Assembly (NCBI GenBank): GCA_030673735.1
Contig: DAOVIK010000012.1
Coordinates: 1-14,843, forward strand
Direction: 5' to 3'
Origin: Anaerolineae bacterium
GTDB taxonomy: Bacteria; Chloroflexota; Anaerolineae; Anaerolineales; E44-bin32
DNA: 14,843 nt
The position numbers and the translations under genes were made by a program. Numbering within the stretch: the stretch's first letter is position 1; each line of letters begins with the position of its first letter. A model generated the notes under the pieces. That model was not told the origin of the DNA. It saw only the letters and a list, made by a program, of their open reading frames with translations, and did no database searches. This document shows, one piece after another, positions 1 to 6,839 of this stretch.

Positions 1-549
1 GATCCGACCGTCGACACCAACGATCCACCGATTACAGCCGGGACTGCTTTGGTGATCCCTGGCGGTCGCCGAGAGATACCCACTTGGCGCGCTCCGCGCA
101 TTCGTCGCGATAACCCGGCATCAGCGCAGGTCCTGGGGCCGGGGCACTGCGGCTCAATTTACGATGGTCCGATTGGCATCGGAGTGTTCATTTGGCCCAC
201 GACGGCACACTACCTCTCGGGCTTCCACTATGATCCCAACATCCACCCCGCGATCGACATCGGGGGAAGCCTTGGCAACCTGCTCTTTGCCACCGACGCC
301 GGGGTGATTGTGTATGCCGGCTGGAACAACTTTGGCTACGGCAACGTAGTCGTCATCGACCATGGCAATGGCTGGCAATCGCTCTACGCCCACCTGTCTC
401 AGGTGAACGTTGCCTGTGGTCAAGCCGTTTTCCAGGGCAATGTGATCGGGTTGATGGGATCAACTGGTAAATCCACCGGTCCACACCTTCACTTCGAGTT
501 GATGAGCGATATCTACGGCAAGGTCAATCCCATGAACTTCCTGCAGTAG
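1..549 (+). CDS. M23 family metallopeptidase, C-terminal part (5' end outside window)
   Basis: The frame is open from base 1, so the first codons here are the interior of a longer gene; the GTG at 49 is unlikely to be the true start. Counting codons from base 1, the Zn ligands of an M23 (lysostaphin/LytM-type) endopeptidase are visible: H82 and D86 in HPAID, H131 in the YAHL motif, and H164 with E166 in HLHFE. All core motifs are present, so the domain should be active on peptidoglycan cross-links or peptides outside the membrane. The residues before it (ITAGTALVIPGG) resemble the end of a LysM repeat, which suggests that one or more LysM cell-wall-binding domains lie upstream; this is inference. 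A Cys pair (C50 and C139) could form a disulfide, in keeping with export. The gene ends in tandem TAG stops and is followed at once by a strong terminator. Confidence 0.9.
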   Translation, partial: DPTVDTNDPPITAGTALVIPGGRREIPTWRAPRIRRDNPASAQVLGPGHCGSIYDGPIGIGVFIWPTTAHYLSGFHYDPNIHPAIDIGGSLGNLLFATDAGVIVYAGWNNFGYGNVVVIDHGNGWQSLYAHLSQVNVACGQAVFQGNVIGLMGSTGKSTGPHLHFELMSDIYGKVNPMNFLQ

Positions 550-583
550 TAGAATCCTTCAGATTTCGTGCGCATGTATCAAC

Positions 584-611
584 AAAGGGCGGACATCTGT
601 CCGCCCTTTTT
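584..611 (+). terminator. Rho-independent terminator after the M23 peptidase gene
   Basis: A 12-bp perfect stem (AAAGGGCGGACA paired with TGTCCGCCCTTT, closing on the dinucleotide TC) is followed by a run of T. It lies 35 bp after the M23 stop and 107 bp before the end of the convergent gene. The A run on the left may let it also stop leftward transcription. Confidence 0.9.
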
Positions 612-718
612 CCTTGCCAGTCAAGGGGATTGTAGCCACGTGCTGCAGCATTTGATGCCGCGAGGGCTGTCCTTCATCGGAGCATCGTTGTGAATTAGAA
701 CGGATGCCGATGCTGCCG

Positions 719-1156
719 TTAGGAGGGATCTACGCGGGTTTTAATCAGCACTCTCTCCGCGGCCTCTCGGGCCAGGTCTTGCTTGTTGGGTTTTCCATCC
801 TCGTCGAGAGTGATTTGGAAATACCTGGCCTCTTGAGGCGCCGCGGAGAAGTATGCGTACATGCCTTCGAGAACGGCGTCGTGATCTTCCCGGACCTCAC
901 TGAAAGCCGCATGCTCCTCACCTTTTACAATCAAAGTTACATTCGCACCACCGCGCATATTCCTCCACCAGTTGCGGGAGCGATAGCTGATGGTGGTGTA
1001 CGTATTGCCCTGGCACTGGAAGCCGATGGGAAGCGAGTATTGCTTGCCGCTCTTGCGTCCGGTGTATGTGAGCAGCATCGTACTGCGGCTCATGATTCCG
1101 TGCAGCGGTGAGCGCAATAAGAGCTTGACAAAGGGGTTGTACCAAGCTTGAGCCAT
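719..1156 (-). CDS. Nitroreductase-family deazaflavin (F420)-dependent oxidoreductase
   Basis: The 145-residue protein has the split-barrel fold signature of the DDN/DUF385 family: LLTYTGRKSGKQYSLPIGF (28-46), where the GRKSG turn contacts the cofactor phosphate tail, and WWRNMRGGANVTL (63-75). Members use reduced F420, or in some cases flavin, to reduce nitro compounds, quinones or other electrophiles; this member's substrate cannot be read from sequence. Length is normal for the family. I chose the ATG at 1156 because GGGAGGA lies just upstream (1160-1166); the TTG at 1168 is inside or next to that ribosome-binding site and is less likely. The gene is monocistronic, convergent with the M23 gene and has its own promoter-like sequence at 1215-1243. 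If F420 is the cofactor, the host should make or take up F420, which would fit Chloroflexota or Actinomycetota. Confidence 0.87.
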   Translation of the reverse strand: MAQAWYNPFVKLLLRSPLHGIMSRSTMLLTYTGRKSGKQYSLPIGFQCQGNTYTTISYRSRNWWRNMRGGANVTLIVKGEEHAAFSEVREDHDAVLEGMYAYFSAAPQEARYFQITLDEDGKPNKQDLAREAAERVLIKTRVDPS

Positions 1157-1214
1157 GTATCCTCCCAAACCGCGACGATCTCATCTGGGAATCTGCGCCA
1201 GATCCGCATTAAGA

Positions 1215-1243
1215 AGTCTATCCGGGCTACTTGCATTTGTCAT
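1215..1243 (-). promoter_or_regulatory. Sigma-70-like promoter for the deazaflavin oxidoreductase gene
   Basis: Read leftward, a -35 box ATGACA (1243-1238), a 17-bp spacer and a -10 box TAGACT (1220-1215) are seen. The -35 matches consensus at five of six positions and the -10 at four of six. Transcription would begin near 1208, giving a leader of about 50 bases before the ATG at 1156. Confidence 0.45.
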
Positions 1244-1580
1244 CTTCGAACTTCGGAAGAACGCAGCCAGTTGCGCATGTCAATGGCCCGCGATGGCTCA
1301 ATGATATGGTTAGGAGGGCGAAGAAGCCCTGGTCTTGGTTCATACGATCGTGCAGTACATGCAGGCCTTTTGCTTGGCGATTGGAAATGCCTTAGAATGC
1401 CCAATCGGACCAACCAGGCCAGGATAAGCGATGACCAACGCTGCCCAACGGGCAAAGCACGGAGGACCAATTCCAATTGAGCCCTCGGGGGAGTAACTCT
1501 CGCTCGAACACAGACTGCAGCTAGTTTGGCTTAGAATCTAGTAGTGATCGGTTTCGCTTGCCGCGTCCCATCCGGCCGAT
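1244..1580. other. Non-coding stretch between divergent genes
   Basis: No convincing gene is seen. Open frames exist on both strands (rightward from 1148, leftward from 1476), but their products are rich in Arg, Ser and Cys, show no family motif, and the rightward one runs back into the oxidoreductase promoter. A -10-like TAGAAT sits at 1532-1537, without a recognisable -35 box, and could serve the gene at 1633. Confidence 0.5.
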
Positions 1581-1612
1581 GCCCTGATTGCTTTCAATAG
1601 GTGGATCAGGGC
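1581..1612 (+). promoter_or_regulatory. 5'-UTR hairpin just upstream of the 1633 gene's ribosome-binding site
   Basis: GCCCTGAT (1581-1588) and ATCAGGGC (1605-1612) form a perfect 8-bp stem with a 16-base loop. It ends three bases before the purine-rich ribosome-binding site (AGGAAAGAGG, 1615-1624) of the membrane-protein gene. It may affect translation, stabilise the mRNA or stop read-through; it has no T run. Its role is inference. Confidence 0.4.
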
Positions 1613-1632
1613 TTAGGAAAGAGGAAACCAAC

Positions 1633-2850
1633 ATGAGAGAAGTGCTGAGTGGTTGTTCAAAGGCAATAGCCGCGATCCTGGCAATCCTGTTTGTGATCAC
1701 CGCTCTGGTTGCGCTGGTTCTCTTCAACGTCGAGCGTGAGCTCTTCAAGCCCGAGCTCTACAAGGATGCCATGGCGGAGCTGGAATTCTATGATGAGCTG
1801 CCAGGCTTGTTGGCGGAGCAGATGCAATACGTCATGACCTACAATCCGTGTGAGGAGGATCCTAGCCAATGCGAGGGCGAAGGTCCGCCGGGCGAGGGTG
1901 AAGGACCCGGCGAAGGAGAAGGTGGACCGCCGGAGTTCTTCCAGAACCTCACTACGGAGGACTGGGAGAGGCTGCTGACCGGATTGGTCCCCACAAGCTG
2001 GCTCCGCACGCAAGCGGAGAGCCTCATCGATCAGTTATTTGCGATGCTGGATTCCGGCGAGGTCGGTACGGAGATCATGATCTCCATGGTGGGTCTGAAA
2101 GCCCATATGTTGGGAGATGATGGCATGCAGGCGATCCTGGGCTTGATCCGGGCTCAACCCCCTTGCACGAGCGAGCAGATAATGCAGCTTGGTCAGCTCG
2201 AGATCGACATGTCCACCGTGAGCATGCTTATGACGTGCAGCCCTCCGCCGGAGTTCATTGATGAGCTTCTCCCGCAAATTCGCCCCATTCTGGAAGAGAT
2301 CGTTGGGGATATCGATGACGAGGTCAACTTGATGGATTCGCTCGGAGGGATGGGAGACGGAGAAGGTGAACCTCAGCCGCCGCCAACGGAAGGTGGTGGC
2401 GGGTTCAGTTTTGAGACCTTCCGTTGGGTTCGCTTGGCTAACCGGCTCAGCCCATTGCTGCCTCTGGCGTTGCTCTTGCTTGTGACCTTGTTTGGGGTCC
2501 GTTCGCTCAAGGGCTTCTTCCTTTGGTGGGGGATCCCGCTGCTGATCGTGGGTGTGATTGCCTTTACAAGCTCGTCGGCATTGCCGCTCTTGATGAACTG
2601 GGCCATCTCCGCTTATGGTTCCAGCTTACTGCCTGCAGGGATATCGCCCGGTCTGCTTGATCTCGCAATCGATCTTGGAGGGTACGTGCTCGGATCGGTA
2701 GCAGGCTCGATTACTTTGCAAGCCGCGATACTGGGCGCAGTGGGCTTGGTGTTCATCGTCGTCTCGTTTTTCTTCAAGAGACGGCGAGAGGTCGTAGTAA
2801 CACCCAGGGTCGATGAATTCCCTGATCAGGATATCGACCAATACGAATGA
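1633..2850 (+). CDS. Uncharacterised four-helix membrane protein with Gly/Glu/Pro-rich linkers
   Basis: I do not recognise a named family. The 405-residue protein has one N-terminal membrane helix (about 10-31), a long region predicted outside the membrane (32-270), and three further helices (about 272-289, 294-315, 364-382) ending in FKRRR. By the positive-inside rule both ends are cytoplasmic. The outer region holds two helical segments joined by low-complexity linkers: a GEGEG/PGEGEG run at 81-100 and a GEGEPQPPP/GGGG run at 242-257. Four outer Cys (73, 80, 178, 202) could make disulfides. The start ATG 1633 is chosen for the ribosome-binding site AGGAAAGAGG at 1615-1624; the in-frame ATG at 1588 lies inside the leader hairpin. 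A strong inverted repeat follows the stop. Function is unknown; an envelope scaffold or sensor is possible, but nothing shows it. Confidence 0.8.
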   Translation: MREVLSGCSKAIAAILAILFVITALVALVLFNVERELFKPELYKDAMAELEFYDELPGLLAEQMQYVMTYNPCEEDPSQCEGEGPPGEGEGPGEGEGGPPEFFQNLTTEDWERLLTGLVPTSWLRTQAESLIDQLFAMLDSGEVGTEIMISMVGLKAHMLGDDGMQAILGLIRAQPPCTSEQIMQLGQLEIDMSTVSMLMTCSPPPEFIDELLPQIRPILEEIVGDIDDEVNLMDSLGGMGDGEGEPQPPPTEGGGGFSFETFRWVRLANRLSPLLPLALLLLVTLFGVRSLKGFFLWWGIPLLIVGVIAFTSSSALPLLMNWAISAYGSSLLPAGISPGLLDLAIDLGGYVLGSVAGSITLQAAILGAVGLVFIVVSFFFKRRREVVVTPRVDEFPDQDIDQYE

Positions 2851-2899
2851 TCCCCCGGTGCGGCGAGGGGAGCTGCGCCGAAAAAGACCGAAAGTAACT

Positions 2900-2940
2900 C
2901 AAGAAACCTCCGAGGGGATAAGGCTCTCGGAGGTTTCTTG
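2900..2940 (+). terminator. 15-bp inverted repeat, probable terminator
   Basis: CAAGAAACCTCCGAG (2900-2914) is perfectly complementary to CTCGGAGGTTTCTTG (2926-2940), with an 11-base loop. It lies 50 bases after the membrane-protein stop. The T-rich outer half of the right arm replaces a separate U tract, so it is a good but not classical terminator. Confidence 0.7.
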
Positions 2941-3034
2941 CTCCCGCGTATCCCCAAAGCGCGATCACGCGTGTACACTATGGACACATCAGGAGGAAAC
3001 GATCCGCTGGTCCTTGGTTGAGAATGATACATCC

Positions 3035-3457
3035 ATGATAACTATCACCCCCGAAATCGTCATTCCTGAGCGTGAAATCGTGCTGGAGTTTGTCCGCGCC
3101 TCGGGACCGGGTGGGCAGAAGGTCAACAAGACGGCCACTGCAGTGCAGCTTCGTTTCGACGTGGCCAATTCGCCCTCATTACCGGATGACGTCCGCCATC
3201 GTTTGCTTCGCTTCGGGGGAAAGCGCGTCACCGAAGACGGCGTTCTGATCCTGCAGGCTCGACGCTATCGGACACAGGAACAGAATCGCCAGGATGCGAT
3301 CGAAAGGCTGACCGAGTTGATCGTCAGGGCTTCCAAGCGCCCCAAGATCCGTCGCAAGATGAAGCCTTCTCTTACCTCCAAACAGCGCAGGCTGAAGCAG
3401 AAGCGGCGGCGGAGCGAGAAGAAGCGCTGGCGCCGCCCCCCCGAGCTAGATGATTAA
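3035..3457 (+). CDS. arfB: Peptidyl-tRNA hydrolase ArfB (ribosome rescue)
   Basis: ArfB (YaeJ) enters ribosomes stalled without a stop codon and releases the nascent chain by hydrolysing peptidyl-tRNA. The GGQ motif is at residues 26-28 in RASGPGGQKVNKT, the same position as in Escherichia coli ArfB, and the 140-residue length also agrees. The RF-like core (1-105) is followed by a basic tail rich in Lys and Arg (about 108-135), which in the family lies in the empty mRNA channel. The N-terminus MITITPEIVIPEREI aligns with the E. coli start, so I chose ATG 3035. However, the strong ribosome-binding site AGGAGGA lies at 2991-2997, too far away for this ATG; an in-frame TTG at 3014 would add seven residues. 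A TACACT at 2974 might be a -10 box, but no -35 is seen. No release-factor-like second domain is present, so this is not prfA or prfB. Confidence 0.93.
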   Translation: MITITPEIVIPEREIVLEFVRASGPGGQKVNKTATAVQLRFDVANSPSLPDDVRHRLLRFGGKRVTEDGVLILQARRYRTQEQNRQDAIERLTELIVRASKRPKIRRKMKPSLTSKQRRLKQKRRRSEKKRWRRPPELDD

Positions 3458-3557
3458 TGGCAAGCAGCTTAGAGGATTCAAGGACAGGTCTCGAGAGCTG
3501 GGGTGTTAGATGCGTAGCCACAAGCGCTGAAGAGAACGAGATGACGAAGGGATTCAG

Positions 3558-4394
3558 ATGCCCGAAGATATCCATCTGCGGTGGTTAGGCACAGCGGGGC
3601 TCGAATTCAGCGTGGGGGGTACGTCCCTGGCTGTCGATCCGTTCTTCACGCGTCCGGGGCTTCTGGAAGTCCTAATCGGCCGCCCACGATCCGATAGTGA
3701 GTTAGCAGCATCATTTTTGACGTGCTGTGATTACATCTTAATCACACATCCGCACTATGACCATCTCATGGACGTGCCCGCGGTGGTCAGCGAGACGGGC
3801 GCACAGGTATACGGCTCCTCCAACTCCTGCGAACTATTGGCTCTGATGGGTGTGCCCGAGAGGAAGATCAATGTCATCAATCCTGGGGATTACCTGAAGC
3901 TAGGAGATATCCGTGTGGAGGTGCTGCCGGCTGACCATCGGCCACTATTTGGAATGCGCCTGGCAACTGGTCCACTGAGCAAGGACATAAGGCTTCCACT
4001 GCGCGCAACGGATTACAGCATGGACCAATGCTTCAGTTTCAATTTGCGCATCGGGGATAGGAGCATCTTCATCTGCAGCGGTTTGAGCGGCGAGGAGGTC
4101 TCCTCCGCTGATGTGCTGCTGGTCGCACCTTACGGCGAGGAGAGCAGCTTTGAGAGCCTGCTGAAGCAGATGAATCCCAAGCTGGTGATTCCGAATCACT
4201 GGGACAATTTCCTGCGCCCGCTATCGAAACCGCTGCGCATGCTGACTGATCCATCGAATTGGAAGTGGCCCCCGCTGCGACGCGTTGATCTTGATGCATT
4301 CGAGCGCATCGTGCGCAGGCATGCCCCGCATGCCGAGCTTCTAATCCCGCAAGTTTTCGAGCAATACGACATCGAAGCCCTTCTGCAAACATGA
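3558..4394 (+). CDS. UlaG-like metallo-beta-lactamase-fold hydrolase lacking the bridging Asp
   Basis: The 278-residue protein has the metallo-beta-lactamase fold. It shows the metal motif HPHYDH (H64, H66, D68, H69), a third-site His in PADH (H127) and the last His in IPNHWDNF (H214). The family hydrolyses lactones, phosphodiesters or related substrates; UlaG itself opens ascorbate-6-phosphate lactone, but no such pathway is seen here. Where relatives carry GDT or GDS, with the Asp that bridges the two metals, this protein reads ICSGLSGEE (172-180), so Leu takes the place of Asp. It may bind a single metal or have altered activity. The start ATG 3558 has a weak upstream GAAGGGA. Its stop overlaps the next start as ATGA, so the two genes are translationally coupled. 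Confidence 0.85.
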   Translation: MPEDIHLRWLGTAGLEFSVGGTSLAVDPFFTRPGLLEVLIGRPRSDSELAASFLTCCDYILITHPHYDHLMDVPAVVSETGAQVYGSSNSCELLALMGVPERKINVINPGDYLKLGDIRVEVLPADHRPLFGMRLATGPLSKDIRLPLRATDYSMDQCFSFNLRIGDRSIFICSGLSGEEVSSADVLLVAPYGEESSFESLLKQMNPKLVIPNHWDNFLRPLSKPLRMLTDPSNWKWPPLRRVDLDAFERIVRRHAPHAELLIPQVFEQYDIEALLQT

Positions 4395-5695
4395 GTAAAC
4401 GTCGCGTTATTGTGGTTGGAGGCGGCCCGGCAGGGTTGATGGCCGCGGGACAGGCCGCGGAGGCCGGCGCAGATACGTTGCTTCTGGAGAAGATGGATCG
4501 CCCCGGGAAGAAGCTCAGCATCACGGGCAAGGGGCGCTGCAATCTGACCAATGTAGCCACGATCGAGGACTTCCTCACTCACTTCGGCATCAACGGGCGC
4601 TTCTTACGAAGCGCGTTCGCACGGTTCTTCAGCGACGATCTCCTTTCCCTTCTTGAATCTGTAGGCGTGAAGACGGTTATCGAGCGGGGTGGCAGGATCT
4701 TCCCGGCCAGTGGTGATGCGGAGCAAGTCGTTCAAGCGCTGGTGAGCTGGATTGAAAAGTATGGTGTGGAGATGGTAAAGCAATCAAAGGTTGACCGCTT
4801 GATCATCGAAGAGGGGCGTGTGACGGGCGTGCGGCTGGCGCGAGCACATCTGCCAGGAAAAACGCCGTCGACGGAACCTAGACTCCGAGAGCGCATCCAT
4901 CATGCCGGAGCGGTCATTGTGGCAACAGGCGGCGCCTCCTTTCCGGGGACGGGGTCGACAGGTGATGGTTATCGCATGGCGGAAGCTGCAGGTCACAGCG
5001 TGGTTCCCATTCGTCCGGCACTTGTGCCGCTTGAGACTGCAGGGGATGCTGCGGCCAAGCTGCAGGGATTGAGCTTGCGAAACGTGCGTGTCAGTGTCTT
5101 GATCGACGGCAGGCCTCGGGCGGATGTATTCGGAGAGATGCTGTTCACACACTTCGGGGTCTCAGGCCCGATCATTCTCACCTTGAGCGGCCGCGTTGTA
5201 GATGCGCTGCGTGCTGGACAGCATGTCGATCTGTCGATCGATCTCAAACCCGCCTTGGATCAGGAGAAGCTTGAGGCACGGTTGCTGCGGGATTTCGATG
5301 CGCACGGAAAGAGGCACTATCGGACACTGCTCAAGGCGCTTCTGCCTGTAAAGATGATCCCGCTCTGCATCGAGCAGACACGCATCCCAGCCGAACGCCG
5401 AGGGAACCAGATCACGAGCGAGGAGCGCAAGCGGCTGCTGGATTGGCTGAAGGACTTCCGCTTGCGAGTGACGGGACACCGTTCGTTCAGTGCGGCTATC
5501 ATCACCGCCGGTGGGGTATCCACGAAGGAAATCGATCCACGAACGATGGGTTCACGGCTGGTGAAGGGATTGTATTTCGCCGGGGAAGTGCTGGATGTGG
5601 ACGCCGATACAGGCGGCTACAATCTTCAGGCCGCCTTCTCTACCGGTTGGGTGGCAGGGCGGGCGGCAGCGCAGGGCAAGCCAGAGGAATCTTAG
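4391..5695 (+). CDS. NAD(P)/FAD-dependent oxidoreductase, HI0933/BaiN family
   Basis: This 434-residue flavoprotein belongs to the HI0933-like (YhiN/BaiN) family. It carries the dinucleotide-binding GGGPAG at 10-15, the family hallmark GKKLSITGKGRCNLTN at 39-54, VIVATGGASFPGTGSTGDGY at about 175-194, GEMLFTHFGVSGP at 248-260, and the C-terminal FAD contact GLYFAGEVLDVDADTGGYN followed by LQAAFSTGWVAG. Length is typical. Physiological substrates of most members are unknown; the BaiN name comes from a bile-acid reductase, and nothing here suggests bile acids. The ATG overlaps the stop of the metallo-hydrolase gene (ATGA), so both are probably made together. It ends 8 bp from the end of the convergent TerB-like gene, with no hairpin between them. 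Confidence 0.92.
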   Translation: MSKRRVIVVGGGPAGLMAAGQAAEAGADTLLLEKMDRPGKKLSITGKGRCNLTNVATIEDFLTHFGINGRFLRSAFARFFSDDLLSLLESVGVKTVIERGGRIFPASGDAEQVVQALVSWIEKYGVEMVKQSKVDRLIIEEGRVTGVRLARAHLPGKTPSTEPRLRERIHHAGAVIVATGGASFPGTGSTGDGYRMAEAAGHSVVPIRPALVPLETAGDAAAKLQGLSLRNVRVSVLIDGRPRADVFGEMLFTHFGVSGPIILTLSGRVVDALRAGQHVDLSIDLKPALDQEKLEARLLRDFDAHGKRHYRTLLKALLPVKMIPLCIEQTRIPAERRGNQITSEERKRLLDWLKDFRLRVTGHRSFSAAIITAGGVSTKEIDPRTMGSRLVKGLYFAGEVLDVDADTGGYNLQAAFSTGWVAGRAAAQGKPEES

Positions 5696-5703
5696 GAGCC
5701 TCG

Positions 5704-6624
5704 CTACGAGCGTGTGGCTTTGAGCTTGGCGTTGATGAATTGCTTGTGCGAAAGCTTGAGCCCGCTGGAGATCCGGCGTATTTCCTCGGTTTCGGCGAAG
5801 GAAACCTCCCCATCCGCGGCAGCCACGGCGAAGAGGACATCCAGGAGACGAGCGCGTTCTTCTGCACTCGTGCAGGCGAAGAATTCGCGCGTCAAACGGA
5901 AATAATCGACCTCAAGTGCAGCTTCGGAAACGGCCACCTCAGCGACAAAGGCAGCGCCCTCAGGCGATATGCTCCAACCTTGCTGCATGGCCTCTACCAT
6001 GGCGTCGACCTCGGCGCTGATGGCTTGGCGTTCTACGTGGGCCACGCGGGCCATCAACCCTCCGGTTAGGCTCAGCTTCTTGAGCTCCTCTTCAGGGATG
6101 TCGAGATCGAGGTTTTGATCGGCGAGGCGTTGGCGCAGATTGAAGAGAATCTTGTTGCGCACGTATTCATCGAATTCCAGTTCCCGATTGGGTGCTAGCG
6201 CCTTCGAGCGGCGCTCGAGGGAGGCGGATACAAGATTGCCCACGCCGCCGAAGATTCCGACGGAAGCCGAATCGATTGCGGCTTTGATTTCCTCGACGAC
6301 CTGCTGCTCGCTCTCGGTGATCACGCCATCGGCGTGCACCATGTCGTCGAGGGCTTGCAGAGTAAGCTGCTTATCGCGGGAAGAGCGTATCAGGCGCTTC
6401 AATTCGTTTAAAAGGCGCTCACGCTCCTCGGGGCTGACGGGGCTGCTCATGTAGATTTCCAGGGATGCCCATCCCCGTGCATCGAGCCCGCGCAATTGAA
6501 ACAGCAGGTCTTTGAGGCAGTTGATTTCGTCGTGGGAGATCTTGCCATCAGCCCAAGCCGCAGCGATGATAACCTTGGCAAGGGTCATGATCAAGCGTTT
6601 GCTGGGTGTCTTCTTGGATCGCAT
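5704..6624 (-). CDS. TerB-like (tellurite-resistance/DUF533-type) protein with two repeats
   Basis: The 306-residue soluble protein has all-alpha TerB-like repeats. Their acidic helix turns are ADGKISHDE (25-33), ADGVITESE (98-106) and ADGEVSFAE (269-277). The first two lie in one N-terminal domain; the C-terminal domain (about 190-306) keeps only the second turn in good form. In TerB these Asp-rich turns bind metal ions, and the family is tied to stress and envelope-associated complexes, but tellurite resistance itself should not be assumed: no other ter gene is present. A middle segment (about 118-140) contains a Gly-rich, weakly hydrophobic stretch (VGIFGGVGNLVSA) that might touch membrane. 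ATG 6624 has GGAAGGAC ten bases upstream. It is divergent from plsC and convergent with the flavoprotein gene. Confidence 0.8.
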   Translation of the reverse strand: MRSKKTPSKRLIMTLAKVIIAAAWADGKISHDEINCLKDLLFQLRGLDARGWASLEIYMSSPVSPEERERLLNELKRLIRSSRDKQLTLQALDDMVHADGVITESEQQVVEEIKAAIDSASVGIFGGVGNLVSASLERRSKALAPNRELEFDEYVRNKILFNLRQRLADQNLDLDIPEEELKKLSLTGGLMARVAHVERQAISAEVDAMVEAMQQGWSISPEGAAFVAEVAVSEAALEVDYFRLTREFFACTSAEERARLLDVLFAVAAADGEVSFAETEEIRRISSGLKLSHKQFINAKLKATRS

Positions 6625-6677
6625 TGTGCCAACCGTCCTTCCGGCCTAGTGAGCCTTGCGCCGCTATTTGAATTCCT

Positions 6678-6705
6678 ATTCTACCGCGTGAGATGCAGAT
6701 GAGAA
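6678..6705 (-). promoter_or_regulatory. Possible promoter for the TerB-like gene
   Basis: Read leftward, TTCTCA (6705-6700), a 16-bp spacer and TAGAAT (6683-6678) are seen. The -10 is a five-of-six match and the -35 four of six. The leader would be about 47 bases. It lies back to back with the plsC promoter. Confidence 0.38.
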
Positions 6706-6740
6706 GGCAGGACATCAGCACTTGGGAAATGGGTGGTTGT

Positions 6741-6769
6741 TTGACCGGATTGCTCGACAAGCATACAAT
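6741..6769 (+). promoter_or_regulatory. Strong sigma-70-like promoter for the plsC-like gene
   Basis: TTGACC (6741-6746), a 17-bp spacer and TACAAT (6764-6769) match both consensus boxes at five of six positions with ideal spacing. Transcription would start near 6777, about 63 bases before the ATG at 6840. This is the best promoter match found in the window. Confidence 0.7.
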
Positions 6770-6839
6770 CGCAATGTCGTGTGAGATGGGCTGATCACCA
6801 CCTTAACCGCCAACAGATTGCCCGGGCTGGAGACGGCCG

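Noticed and set aside
1148..1480. Rightward open frame of 110 codons between the oxidoreductase and the membrane-protein gene
   Set aside because: Composition is unlike the neighbouring proteins, no motif is seen, and its start overlaps the oxidoreductase start and promoter.
2813..3034. Upstream extension of the arfB frame back into the membrane-protein gene
   Set aside because: It spans the inverted-repeat terminator and adds residues with no family counterpart; the E. coli-like N-terminus begins at 3035.
5443..6069. Rightward 208-codon open frame across the flavoprotein/TerB-like junction
   Set aside because: It is antisense to the TerB-like gene and overlaps the flavoprotein gene; both of those have clear family motifs, this one has none.
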